Under the pieces are notes generated by a model that saw only the letters and a list, made by a program, of their open reading frames with translations, was not told the origin of the DNA and did not search any database. A stretch of DNA of 64,000 nucleotides from contig OX419346.1 of the NCBI GenBank assembly GCA_948470475.1, positions 18,915,417-18,979,416 of the forward strand. The letters are read 5' to 3'. Of this stretch, positions 1-10,059 are shown piece by piece. Source of the stretch: Galaxea fascicularis. Its lineage: Eukaryota > Cnidaria > Anthozoa > Scleractinia > Euphylliidae. Each line of letters opens with the position of its first letter. Position 1 is the first letter of the stretch. A program made the position numbers and the translations under genes.

Positions 1-415
1 TTAGTATTTAAACAGTAGATATAGGCATATTTTTATCCCCTAAAAATTTTTCATCTGTTCGGATTTCCTAGCTGAAAGTCTAGTGATCCGAAAATTATAG
101 GGATCAAAACTCACTTTTTCGAAAATTTGAGCCAGAAAAAAGGCTCCCGAAAATTCTAGGTGACGTTTTAACGGTAAAAATCCGTTAAAAATGGGCAATT
201 ATAGTAGTTTTTAGATGTTCGAAAATCTTAGGAGAGGCAGGCAAGCAAGAAATTTTACAACAAATGTTCCGAAAATTCTAGATGTCAAATCGTCTTCCGA
301 ACAGATATTCTCCGAAAATATCTGTTGGGTGCCCCTGCCTTATGTCAATGTGTTCATGTTATTATGTTCCTACTATCTCGTTATGACGTGTTGTTCACAC
401 TATAGGCATAAAGCA

Positions 416-451
<36 letters not shown>

Positions 452-1756
452 ACGGCAAGGGTTGATATCTATAACGGAAATTCAGGAATCCGGAACGGAG
501 AACCGGGAATCCGAAGTCCACATTCAGGATGCGGAATCTTGAATCTGGAATCTGGAATTTTCACTTTGAATCTACAAGTAAGTTTGTAAGGTGTGAATTG
601 ATATTAATGAACTGGAGTCACATATCTGATACCATATTTGTTTCCTACTCTACTATTCCATAGCTAACTCAGCAAAATGACGACCTGAAAAAAAAAAATA
701 TATATCACGATTCAAGGATAAAAAAGAAAACAGACGAAAACAACAGTTTTAAATTAACACTTCGGCAATGCAAAGCAATGTCAAGTACACGTTTTCATTT
801 TCCTACCTAAACACATCCGAGTTCCGAATCCAAACGGTAAATGAGAAAAAGCGTGGATTTCATCTGTGTTTTCTCTAAGCCATCGCTCAGGTTTAAACTT
901 CTGTTCAAAGGCTCTTTGAAGTACTCTTCAGACTGTGACGTACAGTATGTATGCATTATAACGCAAGTCTGCAAGAAAATTGATACCATTAAATTGAACT
1001 AAATTTCCCACATGAAAGGGCACCTCTGTGGATGAAATCCTAAAGTGTGACCATTCAAATGAAAGCTACTGAGCAGTACTTTCCTATTGTGTTCTTTGTT
1101 ATGCTGTACAACGTGGTTCTAACTTTTGACTCTGTGGGTGAAATCCTGAAGTGTGACCATTCAAATGAAAGCTACTGAGCAGTAATTTTAACAAGGTGGG
1201 TCCAACTCTTGAGTCTGTGGATCAAACGTGTAAAAGGTATATGCCGCCCAAATGACATGGTTGATCAGGCCATTTTGGAATGAAAACGGGTGTATGTTTT
1301 CACCCTTGTGGTCTGCCAAAGGGTATGGTTTCGAAGGAACCACAAGGGTGTCTAAGCGTCAATGTACTTTTCTCGCGAAACGAAGAACAGGGCAGTGGGG
1401 GTGGATATCGATGTCCGTGTTTTAGGATCGATTGCCCCTTATAATATGCTTTTGACTGTGCAGAAAAACTATATACATTAGAACTGAGAAAGTGAAGGCA
1501 ATTTTCTGAGTTGAGCATAAAATTCTAGAAAATAGACGTGATACAGTTTTGTTGTTTGAGTTGTTTTTTGTTTAGAATGAGTTATAATCTTGTTGCAAAA
1601 TATATTTCATAAAATCTCATATTAACGTGCTTCAGGTTTCAGGGTTAGAACTTGTAAACCTATACCCAAAATATACCAGTATAGGGTGCTGCTGTTTGTC
1701 TCCATGGCTGCAGTTCTGCACGTGAAATTTATCTCTTTCTTCTAATAATATGTTAG
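1..1756. other. 5' flank/intron of the P450 gene, repeat-rich, no exon recognised
   Basis: No P450 exon was found here although about 130-150 N-terminal residues of that protein are missing. The first 330 bases hold several degenerate copies of a motif like TTCCGAAAATTCTAG. Bases 480-570 are a string of loose GGAATC-like repeats. Bases 1025-1183 hold a direct repeat listed separately. The open frames present (for example 215-445 +) are short, low in complexity and resemble no family known to me. Confidence 0.5.
1025..1183 (+). repeat. Direct repeat, two copies of a ~54-bp unit about 105 bp apart
   Basis: A unit beginning CTGTGGATGAAATCCT and running through GAAAGCTACTGAGCAGTA occurs at about 1025-1078 and again at about 1130-1183 with only a few substitutions. 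The intervening bases are also partly similar to those after the second copy. This looks like a tandemly duplicated piece of a dispersed repeat. No coding potential is visible. Confidence 0.7.
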
Positions 1757-4700
1757 AGATGGAGAAGAGTGGAGGAGAATTCGACAAAGTATTGCTCCCA
1801 AAATCATGCGCCCTAAAATTGTGGAGGAAAACATCGAGAACCTGAATGCGGTTGCAGATGACGCTACAACAAGGTTCGTGGAACTGAATGAGGTGTCAGA
1901 CGACCACGTGCCCGATTTGGAAGGGGAACTAAAAAAATGGGCTACGGAAAGTAAGTTTCGAAGTAAAAGTTTTTTCTCCGAACCATATAGTGTTGATCAT
2001 AAGAAACCTTCATTTGGCAGCTTTATGTTAGCTCATTTGAGGTACAGGGAACAGAAGCAGGACATACACGGGAGCTTAGGCATTTTTGAGGACACATGTT
2101 GGAGTCATTAACGTATTGCATTTTCAGTCAGGAATCAGGACTGGTTCAAGGAGAAGGATGGGTAAGCAAAAGGAAGCCGGGGATTCTAGCATGATCAAAC
2201 AAGTAGCTTTATTTGCATGACCATAAGAAATTCAGTATACTGTTTTTTCGTTTTTAGCAAAGAAGCTGGGGATAAACTGGCTGGCCCCCAGCCCTGTTAG
2301 GAGAAATTAAATACTGATCATGAAGGAGCTCGTTTGTTTGATCTCTTAGGTATAGGAACAGTAGCATTTGATATGCGCCTGGGACTCTATCAAGATCCTC
2401 CACCGGAAGAGGCGTTAAGGTTCATTGAGGCGTTTGATAACTTCTTCACACTTAGCCACAAGTTATACTACAATGTGACAAGCAGACTTGCCCGGCAATA
2501 TGTAGATACACCAACTTTTAAAGCATTCCTCAAATGTGGTGATGGCATCTTTGACATTGGTCAGAAGTTTGTCGACAGAAAAATGAGAGAACTCAAGTCC
2601 ATTGATCCTTCTTCAGACAATGCAGACAAAGGTAGTTATTGACCAGTGATAATATTTGTTAATGTTGTAAAAGGTGTGTCTAAAAGTGGGACAGGGACTC
2701 GGGGATGGGAACGTAGGGACGAGTGTTCGAGGACCTGGGGACGCGGGGACACAGGGACGCGAGTTGGGGGACACGGGGACGTGATATCGGGGATCCTAAA
2801 AGACATGCCGATGTAGTTGAAAATGAAATTTAAATAAAAACTCTTTTCACTTTTTCCGCTCTTTCTAAATGAACAGCAGCTGGTCAAGGTTTTCATAACA
2901 TAGCACTAAATGACCGGAAGTACCTCCCATATACATCCAGCCATCCAAGACACACTAAAAATAACATACCTGGCGTGGAGGATATGTATGATTGTTGAGA
3001 ACCAGGACATAAGGAAACGACCCCTTTGCGATCTCAGACAAATCTTGCTGAGGAAATAATATCCAGCTGAGATCATTAATTACGGTATAAATAAGGCCCT
3101 CACCCAAACAACGGAAGAGTTAAGAAGGGTGAGAGAGCAAGCTACCTAAAATAACCTCCTTTGTCTGGTAACAACTTGCAATCCCAATAATCCACAAGTA
3201 TTTCAGCTGGTCCGGAAAACACTTCCCATGTTGAACCAAAACTACTTATTAAAATCCATTATGAGTAAGGCAAAAAGACACTGATCCCTAAGTTAAGATT
3301 TGTGGAACAAAACGTTGCGGAACATGCCCCTATTTAAAACAGGGTAAAGAATTCACCTTCTCCTCCACGAATGAAACATTTCGGATAAAACACTCGATGA
3401 ACTGCACCTCAACGAACTTGGTTTACGTAATGACCTGAATAACCTGTGCAAGATGTGGACATATATATAATTTTTTTTTTCAGTTAAGCAAATTCAAAGA
3501 ATTCATCAAATCAAAGCTAATGTTATATTCTCACTACGACGGGTTAAGATCATTAAGTGCCGCCTCAGGGGACCTTTATACCTGTAGTTTACAGCTAAGG
3601 CCTGGCATTACATTATTTCACATGTAACTGATGATGGTCTGACCTCAGGAAAATAGGAGCCCTTGGCTGCTCAATGGATTTTCTCTTCACTGTTGAATAA
3701 TGTTTAACTTTCAGTCATTCCAGTGTTGACATATCTACTTACAAGGGGAGATCTAACTCCTGAAGAAGTCAATGGCCATGTGATCGATTTAGTTATTGGT
3801 GGAGTGGACACTGTAAGTAATAACAAGTCCTATACATACAAAACGGAATGGAATGTTTGTTCTTCAACCAATCATACACGTTATGAAACTGCAAGAAAAA
3901 ACCTCTAGCCGCGGTGTGAAAAAAAAAATTCAGCTTTGTGCAACACCGGTGCACTGCTCTAGCAACTGAGCTAACAAGCCAACAGCAGCGAGCTGGTCAT
4001 TTTGTGGCTTCGTAATAAACCCAAGAGTGATGAATAAATGAAGAGTCAATAATAAAATGAAAATCAAATTTATCTGGAGCGATTTTTAATGAGTGAAGGT
4101 TACAAAGTGATCCTTGCAGTTATGAACACTACTTGAGCAGTATTGAAAATAGAACCTGGAAAAAAAATTAGGCCTGTGCGGATGTTGAACCCACCAACTG
4201 GGAGCTGGTCATTTTGTGGGTTCGTAATAAATTCTGCGCAAATATTCAAGATATCGGACTAACATTCACGCTGATTGTGTCGTTCTTTTTTAGTTTGCTT
4301 GTTTTTAATGTATGCTGTTGAAGCAAAATTCAAAAAATGATGTTTAGCAAAGACAGCAAAGATTTCCCTCTTATGTAAGGTAGACCGCAACACTTGAACA
4401 TTATCTACTCTGCGTGATAAATGTTTCGATTCTTTTACGCCCTTTGTTCGCATGTGGAGGTGAAGGACACAATAGTCAATACTCACTGCAGTTAATACAC
4501 AGTTTATAGTTTAATTAATCCCTTGCTTTCTTGTTTTCCAATAACAGACATCATACACTGCTCTGTGGTTATTGTACAATCTTGCCAGATTTCCTAAAGT
4601 CCAGGAAAAACTTTACCAGGAGATAGACAGCATTGTGGGGAAAAATAGTTTTGTCACAGCCGAGAATGTTGCGAAACTTCACTATCTGAAAGCTTGCACG

Positions 4701-7700
4701 AAAGAGTCCATGAGGTGAGACGTGATGACTATTTTATTATTTACTCGGTGTACTATTTCGTACGGTCAACTCTCTCATAGCGACCACTTCTCGTAAGCGA
4801 CCACCTCCCGTAAGCGACTACCTCCCATAAGCGACCACTTTGTAAATAACTGTTTTGTTTTTCAGTCAAATGCTGTGTCAAAAACTCTCTCGTAAGCGAT
4901 CACTACTCAGATTTCTTAAGCGACCGCGACCACTTTTAAGGCCAGAAATTTTTACATATTCTTTTGTTTCCTATATTTTGAATTGCGTGCGATGCACAAC
5001 CTGTTCAGTGAGAAATGTTTCAACAGGCGTTACACCGTGTAACATAAAGGTCGAAACTTGTTCGGGAACGTTGAAACTGGTCTCAAAATGTTGTTTTTCT
5101 GGTTTGTGATTTGCTTACGCAGCGTAGCGTAACAAGACCGAGCGAGACCAGTTTCACGAAGTGGTGGTACACGGTGAAACTCTCGTTTTTATCATCACTA
5201 CGATCGTGGCAACCGTTGCAGAAGTAGAAAGCGGTTCTACTTTTCGTGAAACTTGTCTCGCAACGGAAGTTCAAAAAGTTTCAGGAAACCGATTATGTTA
5301 CACGGTGCAGCACCTGCTGAAACTTGTTTCGCAGCGCCGTTGCACACAAGTCTCAGCCAAAAGTTACAACGTGTAACAGCTAAAAAGGTACTAACTTTAT
5401 GTATTTAGGTAATTAATTCCGTTTTGCGTTTATTTTGTTGATTTTTCTCTTCGACTACTTTGTCGTGCACCAAGGGTGGTCACTTAAGAGAGAGTTGGCT
5501 GTAATTTGCTAAAACGTTCATCGCGTGGAATGTCTGGGGATTTAACTGGCTAAAGCCCGCGTTTCGGCCATGTGGTGGTTTTTAAAGCTACTGTCGGAGG
5601 AGAAAACAACATCGAGGGGTCAAATTATTTTAAAAAAGCGCGTTCAAAACAAACACAAGTTGAACCCAGCAAAAGCATAGACCACCCGAAATGGTGCGGT
5701 CACATCCAACAGGTCTAACCAGGTCCAAGATACGTGGTGGTCACTGAACTATGTTGAGATCGTTTGCACGGGCTTTTACAATATTCTATACAAAAATGTT
5801 GCCATTGCTGCTGCAGGTTAACCCCTGTTGTCTCACCCCTCTTGAGGATTGTGGATCAAGATGTTGTGTTATCAGGCTATAACGTTCCAGCACAAGTGAG
5901 TATTCACTTCGGTCTCTCTTTTTTTCTTGAATGCCTTATCTTACAAGATTAATATGCATTTTTTCTCCTTATGTTCTGTAGACCACGGTAGCTATTCAAT
6001 TGTACAACACGGCATGCTCCGAAAAGTACTTCAGAGATCCATTGGAACTGAAACCCGAGCGATGGTTAAGAGAAAACAAAGAGGAAACCCATGCTTTTTC
6101 TGCTGTGTCGTTTGGATTTGGACCTCGTATGTGCCTAGGTACGATAAACTACTTCTGCTGTTATGGTACAACGTTACCACCCTAACAACTGGTTCCTACG
6201 TCGAGTTAACACGGAAAGCTGAAAGAATCTATAGCGTAATTTTTCTTCAAAATCGGCACCCTTAACCCCCACGAAATCAACAAACACTTTTCTGATTTCA
6301 CTCAATAGTTTAATCTTGCTTTTCACGTTACCACGTAGCTTCATCGTTTCGTGAAGAGAGGGTAGGGGGTGTTGTCAAGGGGGGGGGAGGGGGATCTCAT
6401 CACGAGTTCACGAACCATAGCTTTGTATTTCATGAGTCATAAAACAGAGATCATTACGCAAGTAAATTCTTGTTATGAAAAGTCACACTTTCCTGAACTC
6501 TCCGGCCGCAGGAGATAGTATCCAGAAAAAGTCACACTATAGTTTGGGTTTACTTCTGTAGTTTAATAAGTTCCGCTCACGGAGTTTGGATCACAACTGA
6601 TTTGTACTAATCGAAAGGCACATTTTCTTAGTGAAGTTTGTAATCAAAACCTGCTAATCTTGTCAATCGCTTCTTACATTACATACGTAACTGACATCAA
6701 TATGCTATCTCGATTTGTTGACTAATGAATCCTTAATCAGTCTTTTAAGCTAGCGCTCAGTTCCGGTCAACACAATCCAATATCGTCAAAAAAAAGAAAG
6801 CCCAATGAGCGCAATGAAGGTCACTGGAGTGGCACTGAAGTTTAATGAAGCCACAGGAGGTCATTTATGGTAGAAATAAGTGACTTATTTTCTTCATTGT
6901 CAGTGTATTCACGATTCACTGTCAAGGATTTGAGAAGTTCTCATTTCACGGAGTGCACTTCTATCACAACTATTCACAGAACTGTTTTTTCATCAATCCA
7001 AGATTCACGGATCACGGGCTTGCTGCCCCCACCCCCCCTCATTTTGTATGTAAGACCCGGTTCAAATGTGGAACTTTTCATGCGCCAAATCAAATACTGT
7101 TCGGGTCGACCCAAATGAATTAACTTCCACGTTGATTCAGACGTCGAATTAAATCTAAATCGAAAGTGCTGGATTGTGGGTTAGAAAGACATTAAAATAC
7201 TTCGGATTCGGCGCATGAGAAATCTAGTCCGCGTGTGACTCCGAGTGGCACGTTCTCTGTTTTATGAGAGTGAGCCGATTGAATTTAATAGTTGAGTCGA
7301 CCCAGATCACATTCGTCAAATTTATTAGATTCAAACTTCGATTTTCTCATGTGCCGAATAAAATGATTTGATTTGACGCATGAAAAGTTCGACGTTTGAA
7401 CCGGGCATAAACTACACGTACACAACCCATAATTCTTCCGTTTGCTCTGAGGAATTGCTAACATTCGAAATGTCAGGTTTTAGAATCCCTTTACGGTGGA
7501 CATTATCAGTGCATTTCATAAAACCAAATTTTAGTTTTTAATTCGTCTAGCTGTTCAGACTTTTTTTTATGCATGGTTCGTTAGTGATAAATCCTCGTTT
7601 CTTTTTAAGGTCGTCGAGTGGCTGAGTTGGAGGTATACGTGCTCATTTGTAAGGTGCGTAATCCGCGTTGTTGGGCTTGTTTCTCCTAAATTTCTTCGTG

Positions 7701-8135
7701 CCAGGGTCTGTGAAATCATATATTGTTGTCGTGCAAAACATTGAAGTGATATTTTTTTAGACTTCGTAACTTGTACTCTCTTTCGGGGCAAACGGCCATT
7801 TTGACCGTTGACCTCTACAAAGGACTGGATCTACCCACAATTCACTTGGATCTTATCATTAGTAAAACTTCATCAAATTTATGATAATGAAGGCCACGTT
7901 TCCCAACCTCCTTCTCTGTGGATGTTGTTTGTATTTTTTTTCTCGCCATAAATTATGCATGAACCGGAGAAGGTAAAATCAATAAACTGTGATCATATTG
8001 TAGTAACAAGATTCTTCTTTGTTATAGCTGCTTCAACGGTTTCGCTTAGAGTATCACCACGAGCCACTGGAATTATATACGAAGTTGATTTCTGTACCTG
8101 ACAAACTGGTTAAAATCAAGTTTGTCGACCGTTAA
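1757..8135 (+). CDS. Cytochrome P450, mitochondrial clan (5'-partial, 8 exons)
   Basis: Haem-thiolate monooxygenase; clan membership predicts the mitochondrial inner membrane with electrons from adrenodoxin. Exons, all GT-AG and phase-consistent: 1757-1950, 2350-2631, 3715-3812, 4548-4714, 5817-5895, 5982-6138, 7610-7653, 8028-8135 (stop TAA 8133-8135), giving about 375 residues against about 500-530 for the family. Visible motifs in order: C-helix DGEEWRRIRQS; KWATESIGTVAFD; I-helix GGVDTTSYTALW, split by the 3812/4548 intron; K-helix KESMR (ExxR); PERW; haem loop FGFGPRMCLG with the Cys ligand; then GRRVAELEV, whose basic pair is typical of adrenodoxin-dependent P450s. The N-terminus and targeting peptide are not seen and lie upstream or in unrecognised exons. 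Introns carry a minisatellite, an old Penelope fragment, SINE pieces and inverted-repeat elements. The exact CYP family cannot be assigned by eye. Confidence 0.93.
2683..2796 (+). repeat. GGGGAC-type minisatellite in P450 intron
   Basis: Degenerate tandem motif around GGGGACACGGGGACG, strongly G-rich on the + strand, in the intron between the second and third recognised P450 exons. About ten G-runs of three to five occur within 115 bases. It is non-coding. Confidence 0.75.
3160..3480 (+). pseudogene. Penelope-like retroelement fragment (C-terminal region), decayed
   Basis: Read on the + strand, 3310-3480 translates as a Cys-rich stretch with CGTCPYL, then FTFSSTNETF, then MNCTSTNLVYV, a stop, and TCARCGHIY. 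This is the arrangement that precedes and begins the GIY-YIG nuclease domain of Penelope-like elements. Just upstream, in another frame, VTTCNPNNPQVFQLVRKTLP resembles the linker that follows the reverse transcriptase. At least one stop and one frameshift interrupt it, so it is a dead fragment. It lies sense to the P450 gene in its intron. The assignment rests on motif recognition only. Confidence 0.65.
3935..4232 (-). mobile_element. tRNA-derived SINE pieces (two partial copies)
   Basis: On the - strand 4000-3935 reads TTAGCTCAGTTGCTAGAGC, a near-perfect polymerase III A box, preceded by a module with CACAAAATGACCAGCTC. The same module occurs a second time at about 4200-4232, so two partial copies of one SINE lie about 210 bp apart in the P450 intron. 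No intact B box or tail is visible. Two-copy similarity and the A box support a tRNA-derived SINE. Confidence 0.6.
4761..5503. mobile_element. Inverted-repeat DNA element (TA-flanked, pogo/Tigger-like) with nested insertion
   Basis: The left end TACGGTCAACTCTCTCATAG and the right end, reverse complement TACAGCCAACTCTCTCTTAA, form terminal inverted repeats. Both lie next to TA, as for Tc1/mariner/pogo elements. Inside the left end, CGTAAGCGACCAC-like repeats recur three to five times. A second palindromic element (about 5025-5385) is nested inside. No transposase is visible. It lies in the P450 intron before the exon at 5817. Confidence 0.65.
5025..5385. mobile_element. Nested foldback element inside the 4761-5503 element
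   Basis: The left arm begins GCGTTACACCGTGTAACATA and the right arm ends with the reverse complement of a near match (GCTGTTACACGTTGTAAC). Internal GAAACTGGTCTC at about 5070 is answered by GAGACCAGTTTC at about 5143. This gives a multi-arm foldback of about 360 bp. No coding sequence is evident; short open frames here are a by-product of the palindrome. Confidence 0.55.
7056..7405. mobile_element. Inverted-repeat MITE in the P450 intron
   Basis: CCCGGTTCAAATGTGGAACT at 7056 is matched at 7405 by the reverse complement of CCCGGTTCAAACGTCGAACT. The similarity continues through TTTTCATGCG and CAAATCAAAT, giving arms of about 40 bp around a 270-bp core. No ORF is visible. It lies in the last large P450 intron. 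Confidence 0.7.
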
Positions 8136-8281
8136 TGGGTAATATGCCCGGGTGAATCTTCTGCCGTCTGGACTGCCCGTCGTTTATATCTTGTAAGTTG
8201 ATTAACCACATTAGGCAAAAATTTGAGGTAAATATAAGTGCGAGACTAAGGTGCATTTTAATGAGTGTAAAGTGTCTTATG

Positions 8282-8287
8282 AATAAA
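8282..8287 (+). terminator. Candidate polyadenylation signal of the P450 gene
   Basis: AATAAA lies 147 bases after the P450 stop codon and is followed by a GT-rich stretch from about 8310. This is the nearest canonical signal downstream. Further AATAAA copies occur around 8961, so the true 3' end is uncertain. Confidence 0.5.
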
Positions 8288-10059
8288 CTCACGTTTTAGT
8301 TAGAACATGAGATATTGTTGTGATGCAACTTTTGCAACATATTGTTGTGATACAACGTGTTCGTGTGGCGTTTAGTATGAGAACCTGTGTCTCTTTGGTG
8401 TCCTTGTAAACCGGGTTGAACTGTACTGGGAGTTGACGGTATTCGTTTGTTTTCGGAATCTCTTCCGTTTTCAGAATGAACAAAATACGGGTTTACTCTG
8501 AATACGTGAGTTTTTAGCCTATTAGAAAGCCTGTAGCTTCCGAGGCTTGGTCTGCCGTTGGAAAACGAAACAGTAGATGACACAATACAAGCAATACCCC
8601 TAGCCCTGATAGCAAAAGAAGCTACAATTCATAGGGACTAATTAAAGTATAGATCTGGAAGAGCTACAGGATTGCTCTTTTTTTAACAAACGACTCGTTG
8701 ACTTCCCTAAACTCACCATTTTTACTTAGCTTCATTATTATATCGTAGCTGTATCATATTGTATTAATACATTAACTCTACTCTTCATTCTTTACCCTTA
8801 CATTTACTCTTGTGTATATATTTGCCGTTTTGTCATAATCTATAATTATTGCTGCATATTATTTAATATTAGTATTAATCTTGTTGATATGAAATTCAGT
8901 ATTAGATTATAAGCTCTTATGTATTCAGAACGTGTCTTATCATTTTACATTTCGAGGTTAAATAAATTCATCATCAAAATGCCCATGAAATTTGTCTGTA
9001 TTATAAACAATTATTGAATGAGATTTTTGTGATAACCAGAATAATCAGGTCGAGGTAACATGTAAGGGTCGAGTCTCTTACCTGGACGTTGATCATTCTC
9101 GATGTCTCAAAATTGTTTGTTCTACATTGAACGAAAAAACAATGTCATAACAGTAAACATTCACTTGCATGATTATTGTGAAATCTGCAAATGGACGCTG
9201 TCACAGGCACTCATTACGAAAATTCACCGTACGATTTAATTTAGGCCAATCAGAAAAGAGATAGCGAGATCAATTAATTAACTAGCATCACTATCACTGG
9301 TGTTATTACTTATTATCACATAAAATTTCTAGTAATACACACAGAAGAATTAGATGGTGTATAATATAGACAGTGCATTTTCTGTCAACGTTTATCAATT
9401 TAGTTAAAACTGAACGAATGAAATTAGTTATAGAGCTTAAGTTTTCTGCACTTATGTTTTCAAGTCGCCCTTCCAAGTCATGGTTGTCGTCATCCATAGT
9501 CTATTGAATTTTGCTTTCTTAAGAGTGGCATCATGTCAAAAGGTTTTTGGTACAAGACAAAAGTTATCATCTTCTTTCCTCCACTTTTGTGGTTTGTCAA
9601 ATTCTACACCATTCCTCTCCTCCTGTAGAATATTGTAGGGGAGCGTAGACAGTTGGATTTCTTGTGGGTAAAAATTGTACAAGCGACGTTTCCGAATCAA
9701 GTCTTTGGTAATTACAGCAACACTGACATTCAATGATTTAGGTTGTCAAAAACGAATTTGGATAACGCACAAAACGAGCCAGCATCAACCGGAGATCTGA
9801 AACAAGCTGCATAATTTTTTATACCATTCTTAATGGAACAAGAAGCTCAAGTTACAAATAGCCTTAACTCGAGCAATGCAGTTAACGCAAGTTAGCCTTC
9901 ACTCGGGCAATGCAGTTAACGCTGCAATGTCGCGCGAAATTCTGTCGCTCAATCTCGCTTTCTCCAACTCGCTCGTGTGTTTTCTGCAGGGCTCAAATGA
10001 ATACTGAAATCACGTTTTAAGCATATCTCTTCTCCTGGCAAATGCATAAAATGCGTTGC
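8288..10059. other. Intergenic, no gene recognised; short tandem duplication
   Basis: A+T-rich sequence between the P450 3' end and sulfotransferase A. Short open frames on the - strand (for example 9306-9497 and 9536-9733) have no family resemblance. At about 9866-9930 a 34-bp unit (TAGCCTTAACTCGAGCAATG followed by CAGTTAACGC) is duplicated in tandem with a few changes. No other structure was seen. Confidence 0.5.

Noticed and set aside
215..445. Upstream P450 exon candidate
   Set aside because: Frame has no P450 N-terminal motif and lies in degenerate repeats; a two-base phase is needed before 1757 and no convincing donor was found.
3620..3655. CTGATGATGGTCTGACC as a hammerhead core
   Set aside because: The CUGAUGA box is present but there is no correctly spaced GAAA box closing a stem II; not a ribozyme candidate.
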